A DNA stretch of 64,000 nt from Allium sativum (GCA_030737875.1 CM060922.1:229690335-229754334), one strand, 5' to 3'. Counted from the first letter of the stretch, positions 46,016 through 57,835 are shown. Program-made: numbers and translations. Notes: a model not told the origin generated them from the sequence alone.

Positions 46016-47602
46016 TAGCTATGAACAGAAGGAAAAAATAGCATACCGTCTACATGCTTACAATAGAGGTTAAAGAAGCTTTTTAATTAGCTTGAACTCC
46101 TTACAACCACCTGCATGTGTGATATATAATGCACAAGTTTGAGTATATAAACCGTTGTTCTGTTCTAATATTATGGGTATATATACGGGGACATAGCATA
46201 TGAGTATTTTAAATAAGAAGACATTTAGTTCAACATACCATGTGTGAAGAGTTTCTATAAATTAAGAAGTTGATGTATCGTCCACAAGCTTAACATTATT
46301 ACCTATAAATGATTAAAAAATAAATTGAATAATTATATAAACAACGATGCGTTTAACTAAAAAAAAAAAAAAAAAAAAAAAAACTAACCAATATTAGATG
46401 GTAGCCAATCTTTCATACAAGTCAATGCCTCTACTACATCCGAGGACAATGAAGAGCTACCTTCGGTAGTCAATCTACCACCACTACTAAAAGCCGACTC
46501 AGATGCAACGGTTGACACCGGAACGGCTAAGATATCACGAGTCATCTTCGCAAGAACGGGATAAGTGGGGCTATTAGTTTTCCACCACATTAAAATATCA
46601 AAGTTATCTTCATCCTCACCCATTGGCAACAATTCATCTTTCAAATACTTATCTAGTTCAGTTTTCAAAAATGTGAGCTTCCGATTTTTTGTATTTTATA
46701 GTTTCTCCATATTGGATCAATTATGGTTCTCTTTTTGGGAGCATTAGTAGATGAATCCATATTATCAGAAGAAGTGGTTGTAGATGCACAGGCAAAGCTT
46801 TGCACGGCTTTGCAAAGCTTTGTTGCGATGCAAAGCTTTTAAATTAGCTATGAACAGAAGGAAAAAAAATAGCATACCATCTACATGCTTACAATAGAGG
46901 CAAAAGAAGCTTTTTAATTAGCTTGAACTCCTTACAACCACCTGCATGTGTGATATATAATGCACAAGTTCGAGTATATAAACCGTTGTTCTGTTCTAAT
47001 ATTATGGGTATATATACGGGGACATAGCATATGAGTATTTTAAATAAGAAGAAATTTAGTTCAACATACCATGTGTGAAGAGTTCCTATAAATTAAGAAG
47101 TTGATGTGTCGTCCACAAGCTTAACATTATTACCTATAAATGATTAAAAAATAAATTGAATAATTATATAAACAATGATGCGTTTAACTAAAAAAAACTA
47201 ACTAATATTAATTGGTAGCCAATCTTTCATACAAGTCAATGCCTCTACTACATCCGAGGACACTGAAGATCTACCTTCGGTAATCAATCTACCACCACTA
47301 CTAAAAGCCGACTCAGATACAACGGTTGACACCGAAACGGCTAAGATATCACGAGTCGTCTTCGCAAGAACGGGATAAGTGGGGCTATTAGTTTTCCACC
47401 ACATTAAAATGTCAAAGTTATCTTCATCCTCACCCATTGGCAACAATTCGTCTTTCAAATACTTATCTAGTTCAGTTTTCAAAACATGTGAGCTTCCGAT
47501 TTTTTGTATTTTATAGTTTCTCCGTCTTGGATCAATTATGGTTCTCTTTTTAGGAGCATTAGTAGATGAATCCATATTATCAGAAGAAGTGGTTGTAGAT
47601 GC
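45965..47602. repeat. Internal tandem duplication in hAT copy 2 (two units of about 0.82 kb)
   Basis: 46013-46787 is repeated at 46836-47602: the end of the palindromic array, the 3' flank and the last about 130 codons of transposase. The junction at 46785-46795 joins GTAGATGCA to CAGGCAAAGC, so it fell at a GCA/GCAAAG match. The first unit has an A24 run at 46360-46383 where the second has A8. Confidence 0.85.
46384..46668 (-). pseudogene. Duplicated C-terminal fragment of hAT transposase
   Basis: 94 residues equal to the end of the transposase (hAT dimerisation domain, SESAFSSGGR, DWLPSNI). It belongs to the first unit of the tandem duplication. It has no N-terminal part, and a base change in the AAAAC run near 46668 shifts the frame against the rest of the unit. 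Confidence 0.85.
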
Positions 47603-47770
47603 ACTTAAAGATGAAGTAAACTCCTTTTCATATAAAGAGAAAAGAGACCTTAAAGATTCACTTATTTTTCCAATATGAACACATGGACTTTCACCGTAGA
47701 TCAATTCAAAAAAAACCTCTATATAAGTCATTCTATAGCGAGGATCAAAAACCATACCAAGACTCATCAT
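47198..47770 (-). pseudogene. hAT transposase copy 2, C-terminal part with dimerisation domain
   Basis: 190 residues matching the second half of the 23052-24155 frame: MMSLGMVFDPRYRM, a Ser-rich linker, then the C-terminal dimerisation region. It ends VEALTCMKDWLP followed by an altered tail. A TAG at about 47786-47788 separates it from the next segment; copy 1 has Trp there. Confidence 0.87.
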
Positions 47771-47785
47771 TAGACTACAAGTGTT

Positions 47786-48307
47786 CTAGTATTTATCAAA
47801 TTTAATTCTCATCTTTTGCGCCATGGATTGAATATACTCATGTTCATTTAACTCCCAACTTAAGATATTTTCATAAACATCACACACGCTTTTGAAATAT
47901 AAATTAGCGGTGGGATACTTGACACCGGAAAATTTAAGTGTAACATCATAGAAATTTTTTGAATATTCACTAACTTCTTGCCCAGTCTTCCATTCTTCAT
48001 TTGAATGCAATGATTTGAAATCATCGGTCAAATCTACTAATCTTTCGAATGTGGGACACACCAGTTGTGCACTTTCAAGCATAAGATAGGTAGAATTCCA
48101 ACGTGTTGGAACATCGTAAGAAACATCTTTTCCACTTAATCGAGTTTGTACTAATGCATTTTCCCAACTTTTTTTTCTACTTTGTGATGACTTCGTAAAA
48201 TTGACACTATCTCTTATCTTTTCAATGAGTCCATGCACAATCTTTAAATCATCTTGGACAATCAAATTTAATATGTGTGCAACAACGCATATGGAATAAT
48301 ACACCAT
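47786..48307 (-). pseudogene. hAT transposase copy 2, middle part
   Basis: Matches copy 1 from HILNLIVQD through FDKY, with an added His-Glu pair near NEHEYIQSM. It overlaps in another frame with the end of the N-terminal half (48249-48524), which marks the frame change shared with copy 1 after FHMRC. Confidence 0.87.
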
Positions 48308-48524
48308 TCAAAGGCAAAACATTTTTACCAACTAACCATTCCTTAAGATCTCTAACCATTACATCGTTATTTGAAGCATTATCAACGGTAAGTGCAAATA
48401 GCTTTTTATCAATATTCCAATGTAGCACTTTTAACTTCATAGACGCACTAAGTGCTAATCCGGTGTGAGGAGGCAACTCATGATAAGCAATGATTTTTTT
48501 TTTGTAATTTCCAATCATCGTCAA
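48249..48524 (-). pseudogene. hAT transposase copy 2, segment with second catalytic Asp
   Basis: Carries LTVDNASNN and continues through VRDLKEWLVGK and NGVLFHMRCC, where copy 1 has a stop. It then runs out of frame into HIKFDC because of the shared frame change. An extra base in a run of T near 48490 separates it from the upstream part. Confidence 0.85.
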
Positions 48525-48933
48525 TATAATGACATGTTATGCAACAATAACCAATATTTTGATGTTCCGTTGTCCATAAATCCGTAGTAAGACTAACACG
48601 AGATGATAAACGATCAAAAAACTCTTGAATTTCACTTCTCGTGTCAACATAAAGCTTTAGGACATAACATCTTATTGTATTTCTAGAAAACATTTTAACC
48701 GCTGGATTAATGTTTCTAACATATTCTTGGAAATAAACATGCTTGGTCATATTAAATGGATAATCATGCTTAGCGACCATACGAGCAAAACACATTCGCG
48801 TCCTATTTTGATCAAATTTAAATTTTGATAGCTTAAAAGGCTTATTAGGAGAATGTTTGGTAGTCAAAAGTTTTTGTCTCGATAGCCTCTTACTAGCGTC
48901 GTTTTTTGGACAACTTTTTATATGGTTTTTCAA
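48478..48933 (-). pseudogene. hAT transposase copy 2, N-terminal catalytic part
   Basis: 151 residues matching 24184-24783, from LKNHIKS-type start through TTDLW to DDWKLQKK, where a one-base change in the A-run shifts the frame. The Asp of TTDLW is intact. The BED region with the same lesions as copy 1 lies at 48940-49242. Confidence 0.86.
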
Positions 48934-48939
48934 ATGAGT

Positions 48940-49242
48940 TGTTCCCTATGAGGCGGATCCATTAAATACTCTTGTACAATGTTTACATGTTGCCTTAATA
49001 CGGATGACACCATCTTCTGTTACGACTTGTCTATCAAAATGTTTCCACACTTTGGATTTTAATGATTTCAAGTTCAGAGGTCCTCTTTATCCATATTTGT
49101 TGAAACATCTTGACTTTTTTGCAAATTACCATCCGGAATTTGATTTTCTTCGACAACAGATGCATTATCGTTGACATTAACAATAGGCGTTGATGTACAT
49201 GCAATGGACTTGCTACTACAACTTGATGATGCGTTTGACATT
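48940..49242 (-). pseudogene. hAT transposase copy 2, N-terminus with BED finger
   Basis: Near-identical to 24784-25092: Ser-rich start, WKHF and CKHC finger motifs. It carries the same TAG (about 48948) and the same frame change (about 49085) as copy 1. Confidence 0.72.
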
Positions 49243-49243
49243 T

Positions 49244-50381
49244 TAGAAGTCTACAATATGAAAATATAGAACATACAAATTATTTTCACATTCAATATTT
49301 TTAAATATTTAAACTAATTACATATTTAACTCATTTTGAGCCATTAACACAACAATGGACGTTAATAGTTACACTTGTCCAAATCCACATTTACTTTTAT
49401 CATCTCTACTAAATATAAAAACACTATTAAGTAGCTTGACATTTAGTCATTTGATGCTGAAAAGTAAAAGCAGTGGGTTAATCATGAAAGTTACAAATCC
49501 TAAAGTTAAGTAGCTTGAACTTTTACCATAGATCTACGGGTGCTGTGTAAAAACACAAACACCATAAAAGTTACAAACCCTAAAGCTGCTAATGTGTTAC
49601 AAATAATAATTGGCATGTAGATCTAACTATAGAAAATATGTACTGTTGAAGAAATCCTAAAGCTGCTACCATTTTTTGTAAATAATAAAAGTTACAAATC
49701 CTAAAGCAGTAAAGCTGCTATAATTTTTTGTAAATTATGCACAAAGAAAATAATGTACAAAGGTTGAAGAAAGGGTTCAATACATTGTTTTAGGAATAAT
49801 CCCGATGATTGCGTGAAGACCGTGGAAGCAACAGAGCGTGGAACTGTGGAAGCGTGATTGCGTGAAGAGACGAGCGATTCGTGGAAGGCTGAAGCCTGAT
49901 GCTGTGATGCAGCAGATCGTCGATCGTGGAAGCCGGCGCACAAGGAAGTGACTGAAATCGTGGTAGGCGGCGCCGCGGCTAGAAGATTTAGGGTTAGGAT
50001 TTTAGAAGACCATTTTTGTTTCGTGTTTTTTTTAACGATTCAAGAAGGAATGGTTCTGATTCCTGAAAGGCGATTAGAGTATTTTGGTCTAGGGTTTCAC
50101 GGTTTGGAACTTTGGAAATGCAAATTGAAAGTACGGACGGGTGTAATGCAAATTGAAAAATAGTTGTTTATTAATTTAAGTTTAGACTAGATATTTATAT
50201 ATATTTATATACACGTATTAGGAAATCAGACGGATATTTTTCGGATACGGATACCACTAAAACCATATCCGTATCCGGAAATATTTTCGTTATCCGCATG
50301 TCGGATAACAGGTATATTTCATATTTTCGGATACGAATACAGACGGATGTCGGATATTTCGGGTATCCGTTGACAACCCTA
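49244..50381. other. 5' flank and right subterminal region of hAT copy 2
   Basis: Non-coding. It contains the empty site of the HAUS1-carrying insertion (GTAAAAACAC near 49547-49556), tandem GTGAAGACCGTGGAAGC-like units near 49812-49870, and the right subterminal TATCCG array at 50200-50375. Copy 1 has the same order at 25095-27169. Confidence 0.6.
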
Positions 50382-50796
50382 CTCACAATCATCAACAGAC
50401 CAAATCCGGAAGCAAATCCGACCCATCAGAACTCAAATTTTAATTTGTGAAACTCGAATTCAAAAGACACCGAATTTCAATTTGAGAAACTCGAATTCGA
50501 TTTGTGAAAGAACGGCTAAAATACCACGAATAAGCCAGAAGAAAGAACTGTTGAAGATAACAGCGGATTTGGGAAATTTTACCAGTTAAACAGGTTAAAA
50601 GGTTATTGGGATCAATATGAGAAGGGACCCCCTAAACTTAGGATTATTTAAAAATAATTCAAACTTCGGATTAATATGGAAAAACACGTCAAACTTCGGA
50701 TTATTCTTGTCAATTAATCCTAAAAAATATACATGTTATTATTGTTGTAGGGAAGTTTGTTCAGATATGAAAAAATGGATCTCAGTTTTACCAAGT

Positions 50797-51641
50797 TGTT
50801 GGCTAGTTTTTTGACCAAGCCACCAAAGTTCACACAAGAAGAAAATATGGAATTTCACGCCTCTATCCGTCGAAGACTTGATCGGATCGCCCTGCTTCAC
50901 CACGATCGCGATCGTCTCCATACCTCGCGATCCGACTCGCCCAACACCAGCTCGATCCGATCCCTGAAGCTGATGAATAGTGACCAAGACCCATTCAACC
51001 ACGATCCGAGATGTATGGATCTTGCGGCACCTGTCACCAACTGTCATATTGACCAATTCTTCATCAAGCTACGACAACGATTCGATCAGATCACACGAAC
51101 CACCCCATGAAGACCTTGACTAAGTCAACCGCGATCCGATCTAAGCTGGAAGACACGATGATGCCCACGGACTTGGTCATCCACGATCCGATGTTTAAGG
51201 AGATCGCGACACCTGTCCACAACGGCTAATTTGACTAATTCTTCATCAAGTTGCGAACCGGTCCGAGATCTTCGAGATGTGGGCCACGTATGACCGCGAT
51301 CCGTCACCAGAAATCAGCTATAAATAGCCCAGAGCTTGGCATTTTTCAGGATCTTTTGGCAGTTTTAAGGATTGATTCCGCCATTACTGTCATACCTCTA
51401 TTTCATACCAGATTTACTTCGAGATAACTGAGAGAAATCGTAATTGTAAGAGTGAGTTTGAGAGAAATCATTGGTTGTACTAGCATCCAAAGTATAATCA
51501 ATAGCATATAAAGTGGGCGTAGGCTCGTTAACGCCGAACCACTATAAACCGTGTGTGTTTTTTGCTTTTTTCTCATTTTTCAATTATAATTCCCTATGAA
51601 TCAGAATAATTTGGGTGTTAGAGCCAAATTTTGATCTAACA
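50797..51641 (+). repeat. 5' LTR of Tat element (845 bp)
   Basis: Starts TGTTGGCTAG within the copia LTR and ends ATCTAACA. It is dense in CGATCCG/GATCGCG motifs between 50870 and 51310. TATAAATA is at 51319-51326. The 3' LTR begins with the same sequence at 63945. Its left flank CAAGT (50792-50796) is the expected 5-bp duplication; the other side is out of view. Confidence 0.88.
51319..51326 (+). promoter_or_regulatory. TATA box of Tat LTR
   Basis: GCTATAAATAGCC about 520 bp into the LTR, followed by a plausible R region of about 320 bp. Confidence 0.6.
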
Positions 51642-51644
51642 TTT

Positions 51645-51660
51645 TGGTGCTTTCACTAAG
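51645..51660 (+). other. Primer-binding site candidate of Tat element
   Basis: TGGTGCTTTCACTAAG begins three bases after the LTR end; position and TGG start fit a tRNA 3'-end complement. It is not the initiator-Met type used by the Tekay. The cognate tRNA was not determined. Confidence 0.6.
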
Positions 51661-51777
51661 AATTGATTTCTCGGCATATTGGATTGTTGCTCCGTTGTTT
51701 GGATATTCAAGTCCGAAGGAAACAGTCCCGAAACTTCACTGTTCAGATTTTTGAAGATTCCAGCGGCATCTGATATC

Positions 51778-54105
51778 ATGGCCGGAGAGAAGTCTAAGAA
51801 AGTACGAGCTTCGCAGGAAATTGAAGTCGCGAATGAAGCAGTTGGAGAAAGTGTACATGAGCAGGTTGAGGACGGCTTCGTGGATCGCGGAGACATAGGG
51901 GCGATCCGACCCGAATGTGGCGTCACGAACCAGTTTGAAGGGGGCGTCACGATCTGAATTGAGGGCGACATGAACCGAACATCTGAAGGGGTCGTCACTC
52001 GATCCCGAGACAACACCGCGAACCCTCCCCCTAATGTTACCACGATCCGACCCCAGGGGGGCGCTACGAGACACAGACACAGGTCCACTGTGATCCGAAG
52101 TGATGACCAGACTACAACTCGACCTGGAAAGGAGGTTATGGCTCACTCTTCCCGTCCTGGTACCTCTGTTCAACCTGGCTTAAGTTCTCTGCGCATAAGA
52201 GAAAATTTTGATGATCAATATGACACCTCTACTCCGGTCATTGAAGGAGATCTCTCTCGCTTCTCTGAAATGTAGGATAGGCTGTTTGATGAATTAGCTA
52301 CTCAAAGGCAGCAAAGCTCTGTGCTGCAGCAGAACTTAACTGCTATGGATAGAAGGATCGATGATCTCGCAAGACAAAGAACACTCCCGGTTCGCCCACT
52401 CACCCCAGAGTACTCTTTTTCGTCAGAGGAATCGCCAAGACCTCCGCGGCGACTGTAAGAGAGGGCTGAAAACATAGAGCAGCTCCGATTTGGAACCTTG
52501 CCATCATGAGAGGAAGAGACACTTGGTGTAGGACCCTCAAACTGCAACTTGAATAATCGTGCCGCAACTCCTAGAGCTCGAGTTGTGGATAATCCTGTTG
52601 AGAATAGACCACCTCAGCCCCTTCGCCGTACAAATACTCATGGTAACAGGGGGCAACGAAGCCCAATCCGAGCTCCGGATTTCGTAGATGTTCCTAGAAG
52701 AGAGATCGGAGAATTCCACCGAACGAGAAGCGCTGATCCCGAGCCTCCGTTGACCAGTGCAAATGTTGCAGCTATGGTCCATCAAATCCTGACGGATAGC
52801 CGTGGACAAAGGAATGAAGATTGGGGAATTGACCGCAGTCACACCACTTTTACTGATGACATTCTAGACGTAACATTCCCGAGGCGCTTTAACATGCCTC
52901 AGATGAACCGTTACGTGGGTAGATCTGATCCAATCCAACATCTAATGAGATATTCTTGGTCAATGACCACTACCGCAGCCTCTGACGCTATAAAGTGCAA
53001 AGCATTCCCTATATTCTTGGAAGATGTAGCGTTATTATGGTTTACTCGCTTACCAGCAAGATCAATTTCCAGTTTCAGGGAGTTGAGTGAAAGGTTCGTG
53101 GAACAGTTCCGCATTTATGCACAGAGGTCAAAGAGTGTGATTGATCTGTTCCTTGTCAAACAACGACCAGGCGAGAGCTTGAGGGTGTATCTGGATCGTT
53201 TCAACCTAGCCGCCACCGAAGTCAAGGATCCCCATGAGCCAACTGTTGTGGCAGCCCTAATTGATGGGGTAGATAAAGATACTGAATTTGGGAGATGCCT
53301 GGCCGGCATGCCACCTCATACTAGAGAATTGTTCTACGAGAAAGCAAACGTACGCTTACGTTAAGAGGAGGTATATGCTAACCAGAAGATGAAAATGGCA
53401 AATAAGGAGGAAATCCAAAGTAATGTGGCCATCAAGCAAACCAGAGACAGCTCGGGAAAGGTTGAAGTCAATGTTGGAAACCGAAACCAGGGCGGCGGCC
53501 ACCAGTCAGGAAACAATGGTAACAACAGTAATGGCAATAATCGAAAGAGAAATCGGGGGAACCACTCCCAGAGGACCCGTCCCAGGTCTTTCGAAAATTA
53601 TATGCCAATAAATGATACTTTGGAGAATATATTCGTAGACTCGTACAATGTTCTCCAACATAAAAGGCCTCCTCCAAGAGATTCGACGGAGAAAGAACGT
53701 GAGACGGGGAAGTTTTGTCTCTTCCATCAGACTCACGGCCACTCTACAAATGAATGCCGTCATTTGAGAGACGTAGTTGAGAGGCTGCTCCGGGAAGGGA
53801 AGTTAGATGAGTACCGGGTGACTCCTAGAGACAGGGGGCATGCTATTCAGACCCCGAACCAAAACCAGAATCAACCTACTGCCAGGCCAACTGTCCAGCA
53901 AAAAGGAAAGGATCTTGTTATCAATACTATAATCGGAGGGCTTCACATAGCCGGGTATAGTTTCAAGGCGATGGATCAGTACGTAAACGCAGCAAAGCAG
54001 CATCTTGAGGCAGGAGAGTGTAGCAACCTTGAGGACAATGTCCCAGTAAAACAACAAAAGATGATGTCAGATGACGTCATTTTCCGCAACCGAGAGAGTA
54101 TTTGA
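51778..54105 (+). pseudogene. Tat gag, interrupted by several in-frame stops
   Basis: One frame runs from ATG 51778 to 54105 with stops at 51955 (TGA), 52273 (TAG), about 52456 (TAA), about 52507 (TGA) and 53362 (TAA) and no frameshift that I can see. The N-terminus is long and polar. The capsid domain lies at about 52860-53360 (FPRRFNMPQM, ALLWFTRLP, SFRELSERFVEQF, QRPGESLRVYLDRFN). A zinc-knuckle-like CLFHQTHGHSTNEC lies at about 53715-53760, the CxxH form typical of Tat gag. A TGA at 54103 separates it from protease. Confidence 0.85.
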
Positions 54106-54459
54106 GTCCACGCTCCGACCGAAGATCCATTTGTAATAACAGTTCCTATTGGCCCGGCCACTGTCCATAAAGTTTTAGTGGATAACGGGAGTTCAGTCAA
54201 CATTCTATTCAAAAAGACGTTCGATCAAATGAACCTTGAATTGAAAGATTTAAAGCCGTGTGAAGGATGAATCCGTGGATTTAACGGAGCTTCAACTGCT
54301 CCAATGGGATATGTAGAGCTGCCGGTAACACTTGGGTAAGGAGAACGCCAGAGAGTGAGAATTCTTCCCTTCGTGGTTTTGGGTATTGAATCGCCTTATA
54401 ACGCCTTCTTGGGCCGACCGGCCCTAGCAAAGTTTAGAGCTTGTATAGCCCCCTGAAGC
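54106..54459 (+). pseudogene. Tat protease segment
   Basis: Continues the gag frame: VLVDNGSSVNILF at about 54175-54215 is the Tat-type aspartic protease site (DNGSS in place of DTGAS), and FLGRPALAKFRA at about 54405-54440 is the conserved end. Stops fall at about 54268, 54339 and 54454. Confidence 0.82.
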
Positions 54460-55863
54460 TTGTTATTGAAGTTTCCTATGGAAGCTGGTGTTGGCATAGT
54501 CAGAGGAGATCATGTTGCTGCACGAGCATGTTACATTGCAGAGCTAAAGCTACTCCGTAAAGGAAGAGATATAGAAACTAAAGACGCTTCTTCCCCCACA
54601 AGGGAGGAGACGTCATACCAATTAAAGAGAATGACTATGGGTGAGTCGCCCAGAGAACTGCCCGAGGATATAGATCCCAGAGAGGACGAAGAGACTAGGG
54701 GCAGAATGGCGGCTCCCAACGAAACGACTGTGGATGTACCGATCGATGATAGTGACCCAGAGAAGGTCCTGAAGATTGGATCCCTGTTGGATCCAGTTCG
54801 AGCTAAAGAATTGACGGATTACCTGAAAGATAACTTGGATGTATTTGCTTGGACCCACACGGACATGTGTGGGATATCTCCATCAATCATGAGCCACTCA
54901 ATGAGCATCAACCCAAAGCATCCCCCTGTAAAACAAAAAAGGCGAATGTTGGGCCCAGGGAGGTCCGCAGCCTTGAAAGAAGAAGTTGAAAAGTTAAGAA
55001 GTAACGGATTCATCAGAGACTCAACCTACCCAGATTGGATTTCAAATCCAGTTTTGGTAAAGAAGGCCAATGGGAAGTGGCGTACGTGTATTGATTTTTC
55101 GGATTTGAATAAAGCCTGCCCAAAAGATAGCTTTCCATTACCCAGAATTGATCAGTTGGTAGATTCAACGGCGGGTCATGAGCTTCTCTCTTTCATGGAT
55201 GCTTATTCAGGATATAACCAGATTTCTATGCATGTTCCAGATCAAGAACACACTAGCTTCATTACGGATATGGGATTAAACTGCTACGTGGTAATGCCTT
55301 TTGGTTTGAAGAACGCATGCGCTACATATCAACAGTTAGTGAACATAATGTTATATAACCAAATTGGGAAAACGATGGAGGTGTACGTTGACGACATGTT
55401 GGTTAAGTCCAGACAATCGTCCGATCACGCTACAGACTTGGCAGAGATGTTTGGTATTCTTCGAAAGTATGGGATGAAACTCAACCCGAAATGCTCATTT
55501 GGGGTTGCATCCGGGAAATTCTTGGGATTCATTGTCAGCTCGCGTGGGATTGAGATTAATCCAGACCAGATCGCAGCAATCAGAGGCATTCAGGAGCCTA
55601 GACAAATTAAAGATGTGCAAAGCCTTGCAGGGAAAGTAGCAGCATTAAGCGGATTCATCTCTAGAGCGACAGACAAATGCATTCCATTCTTTGAATTGAT
55701 AAAGCGAGGAAAACACAATTTTAAATGGACTTATGATTGCATAGAAGCATTTCAGAACCTGTTGAATCATCTGGAGAGACCTCCGATATTGTCTAAGCCA
55801 GTGGACCATGATGATTTATTCGTGTACTTAGCAGTGTCGTCCCACGCGATCAGCTCAGTATAG
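54460..55863 (+). pseudogene. Tat reverse transcriptase and start of RNase H
   Basis: 467 codons without a stop. After a linker (LPEDIDPREDEE) come the reverse transcriptase blocks: VKQKRR, GKWRTCIDFSDLNKACPKD, FMDAYSGYNQI, VMPFGLKNACATYQ and YVDDMLVKS with the Asp pair at 55390-55395, then FLGF. The connection domain and the start of RNase H follow (KPVDHDDLFVYLAVS). The frame ends at TAG 55861-55863, where a one-base deletion shifts the frame: RNase H resumes immediately in another frame. All catalytic residues of the polymerase are present. Confidence 0.9.
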
Positions 55864-56489
55864 TGAGAGAAGAAGACAAGGTTCAAAGGCCAGTGTACTA
55901 CGTGAGTAAAAAATTGGCGGCAGCTGAGCGCAATTATCCGAGAATAGAAAAGCTGGCGTACAGTTTATTGATTGCATCTAGGAAGCTTCGACATTATTTC
56001 CAAGCTCATCCTATCACCATGTACACTGATCATCCGCTCAAGCAAGTTCTACAGAGACCAGAAGCTTCTGGAAGACTGCTCAAATGGAACATTGAACTGA
56101 GTCAATTTGATCTGAATTTTCAGCCTCGACGATCGATACGGGGGCAAGTGCCGACAGATTTCATAGCAGAATTTACTGTCTCGGAGGCTGACATAGTAAA
56201 CGAAGATGCTGACCCACCAAAATTACTTCTCGACCCTAGTGCATGGAAATTGTATATTGATGGTGCTAGGAATGATAAACGATTCAGTGCCGGAGTGGTG
56301 CTTGAAACTCCTGAGAAACGACTGATATCCTATGCTATCAGGTTGGAATTTCACGCCACTAACAACGACTCCGAATATGAAGCCCTGATAGCCGGGCTAA
56401 GGATCGCAAAGGAATTAGAGATCGCGAAGCTGGACATATTTTGTGATTCCAAGTTGGTTGTAAATCTAACCAACAGGCGGACAAGTTAG
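55863..56489 (+). pseudogene. Tat RNase H and second, archaeal-type RNase H (truncated)
   Basis: First RNase H: RPVYYVSKKL, ERNYPRIEKLA, RHYFQAHPI, TDHPL. After a linker (VPTDFIAEF) comes a second RNase H: WKLYIDGARN, GAGVVLETPE-like, ATNNDSEYEALIAGLRIA and FCDSKLVVN, with Asp, Glu and Asp of the active site visible. It then breaks: the sequence jumps to the end of the domain (QQADKLAK in the next frame, 56470-56495), so roughly 50-70 residues of this domain are missing. Two RNase H domains are a Tat-lineage mark. Confidence 0.88.
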
Positions 56490-56494
56490 CGAAG

Positions 56495-57835
56495 ATGTCT
56501 AGCTCCGACGATCCTGAAGATGCCGGGCTAGCCCCAGTTGAAGTACTTCAGTTCCCTAGCATAGATCAGATGGAAATTGATCTGATACTAGAGACTGAGC
56601 CAGAAAGGGAGTCATGGATGACCCCTCTAAAGAATTTCTTGATGAATGGAACGCTTCCGACCAAGAAGAGTGAGAGGCGTAAAATAATTCGTAAAGCTTC
56701 CCGATACGTTCTGCAAGGCGGAGTCCTGTACAGACAGGGATTTTCGATGCCTCTTCTCTGGTGTATAGCCCATGACAACATCAGGCGTGTACTGCAGGAA
56801 GTACATGAGGGTGAATGTGGTGACCATACTGGAGGACAAACATTGGCAAAAAAGGTGTTGCGGTATGGTTACTTCTGGCCTACCATAAACAAAGATGCGG
56901 CAAAATACGCACGACGTTGTGATACATGCCAAAGATTTTCAAAAATTCCCAGGGCACCTCCTGACCAGTTAAAGACAATGGCGAGTCCATGGCCTTTCGC
57001 TATGTGGGGAATTGATATCATCGGAAGCCTCCCTATAGCAAAGGGCGGAGCAAAGTTCGTTATTGTAGCTGTTGACTACTTCACCAAATGGGTCGAGCCT
57101 GAGCCGTTAACTACAATCACAACCAAGCGAGTGATTAATTTTGTTGTTAGAAACATTATTTGCCGGTTTGGGATCCCGAAGATCGTCATAACTGACAATG
57201 GAACCCAGTTTGATAGCAACGAGTTTAGGGATTTCTGCCAGAAGTACCACATTGAGAAACGGTACACCTCTGTGGCACATCCGCAGTCGAACGGACAGGT
57301 CGAAGCAGCAAGTAAAGTGATTAAGTCCATTATCAAAAGAAGATTGAAGCGGGCCAAAACCATGTGGGTCGATGAATTACCCTTGGCATTATGGGCCTAC
57401 AGGACAACGTATAAATCGGCGACAGGCCACACTCCCTTCTCTCTTGCTTTTGGAGCAGAGGCAGTCATCCCGGTTGAGCTAAAAGTACCATCTCACCGAG
57501 TCACTTACTACGATCTGATGACTAATAACGAATTGCTCCTTGAATCCCTAGATACAATAGAGGAGAAAAGGGATGAAGCAGACCTGCGTGCCTTGAGACA
57601 CAAGCAACATGTCGCTCTATACTACAACAAAAGAGTTCGAGCCCGAACCTTTGAACCCGAAGACTCGGTTCTAAAGCGTGTCTTTCCACCCCCAACTCAT
57701 ATGGGTGCGAAGTGGGAAGGACCATACTCCGTTCTACGAAGGCTTGATAATGGAACCTTCAAGCTAGCAACCGTAGATGGAGAAGAAATCCCCAGAGTGT
57801 GGAATGCCCAACATTTGCGGCCTTATCTGACGTAA
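56495..57835 (+). pseudogene. Tat integrase (longest intact domain)
   Basis: 446 codons open to the stop at 57833-57835. Zinc-binding region: HEGECGDHTGG then CDTCQRF. Catalytic core: Asp in WGIDIIG, Asp in TDNGTQF and Glu in GQVEAASK. The C-terminal part ends GPYSVLRRLDNGTFKLATVDGEEIPRVWNAQHLRPY, without chromodomain. The ATG at 56495 is simply the first in frame after the RNase H deletion, so this is the tail of gag-pol rather than a separate gene. Confidence 0.88.

Larger units (their letters stand above)
45123..50381 (-). mobile_element. hAT transposon copy 2 (5.3 kb), paralogue of 21839-27169
   Basis: Same termini and the same 8-bp flank CTCACAAT (45115-45122 and 50382-50389) as copy 1, with homologous sequence beyond the duplication on both sides. 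Two independent insertions would not share flanks, so this copy arose by duplication of the locus. It lacks the HAUS1-carrying insertion and has an internal tandem duplication of about 0.8 kb. Confidence 0.92.
45040..50720. mobile_element. Mutator-like element, copy 2, left end deleted
   Basis: The right inverted repeat at about 50570-50720 and the 9-bp flank TAAAAAATA (50721-50729) match copy 1. The left inverted repeat and about 0.9 kb of interior are missing: sequence jumps from copia LTR to CATAATACATAATCAACATC, which corresponds to copy 1 position about 21755. It could not move with only one end. Confidence 0.72.
44716..50796 (-). repeat. Ty1/copia 5' LTR of copy 2, split and interrupted
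   Basis: 44716-44969 and 50721-50796 match the LTR at 40068-40559. Between them lie the right part of the Mutator-like element and the second hAT. The LTR is broken again at 50796 by the Tat element, so its right border is outside the window. Near 44970-45040 a rearranged duplicate of LTR sequence replaces the left arm of the Mutator-like element. Confidence 0.78.
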
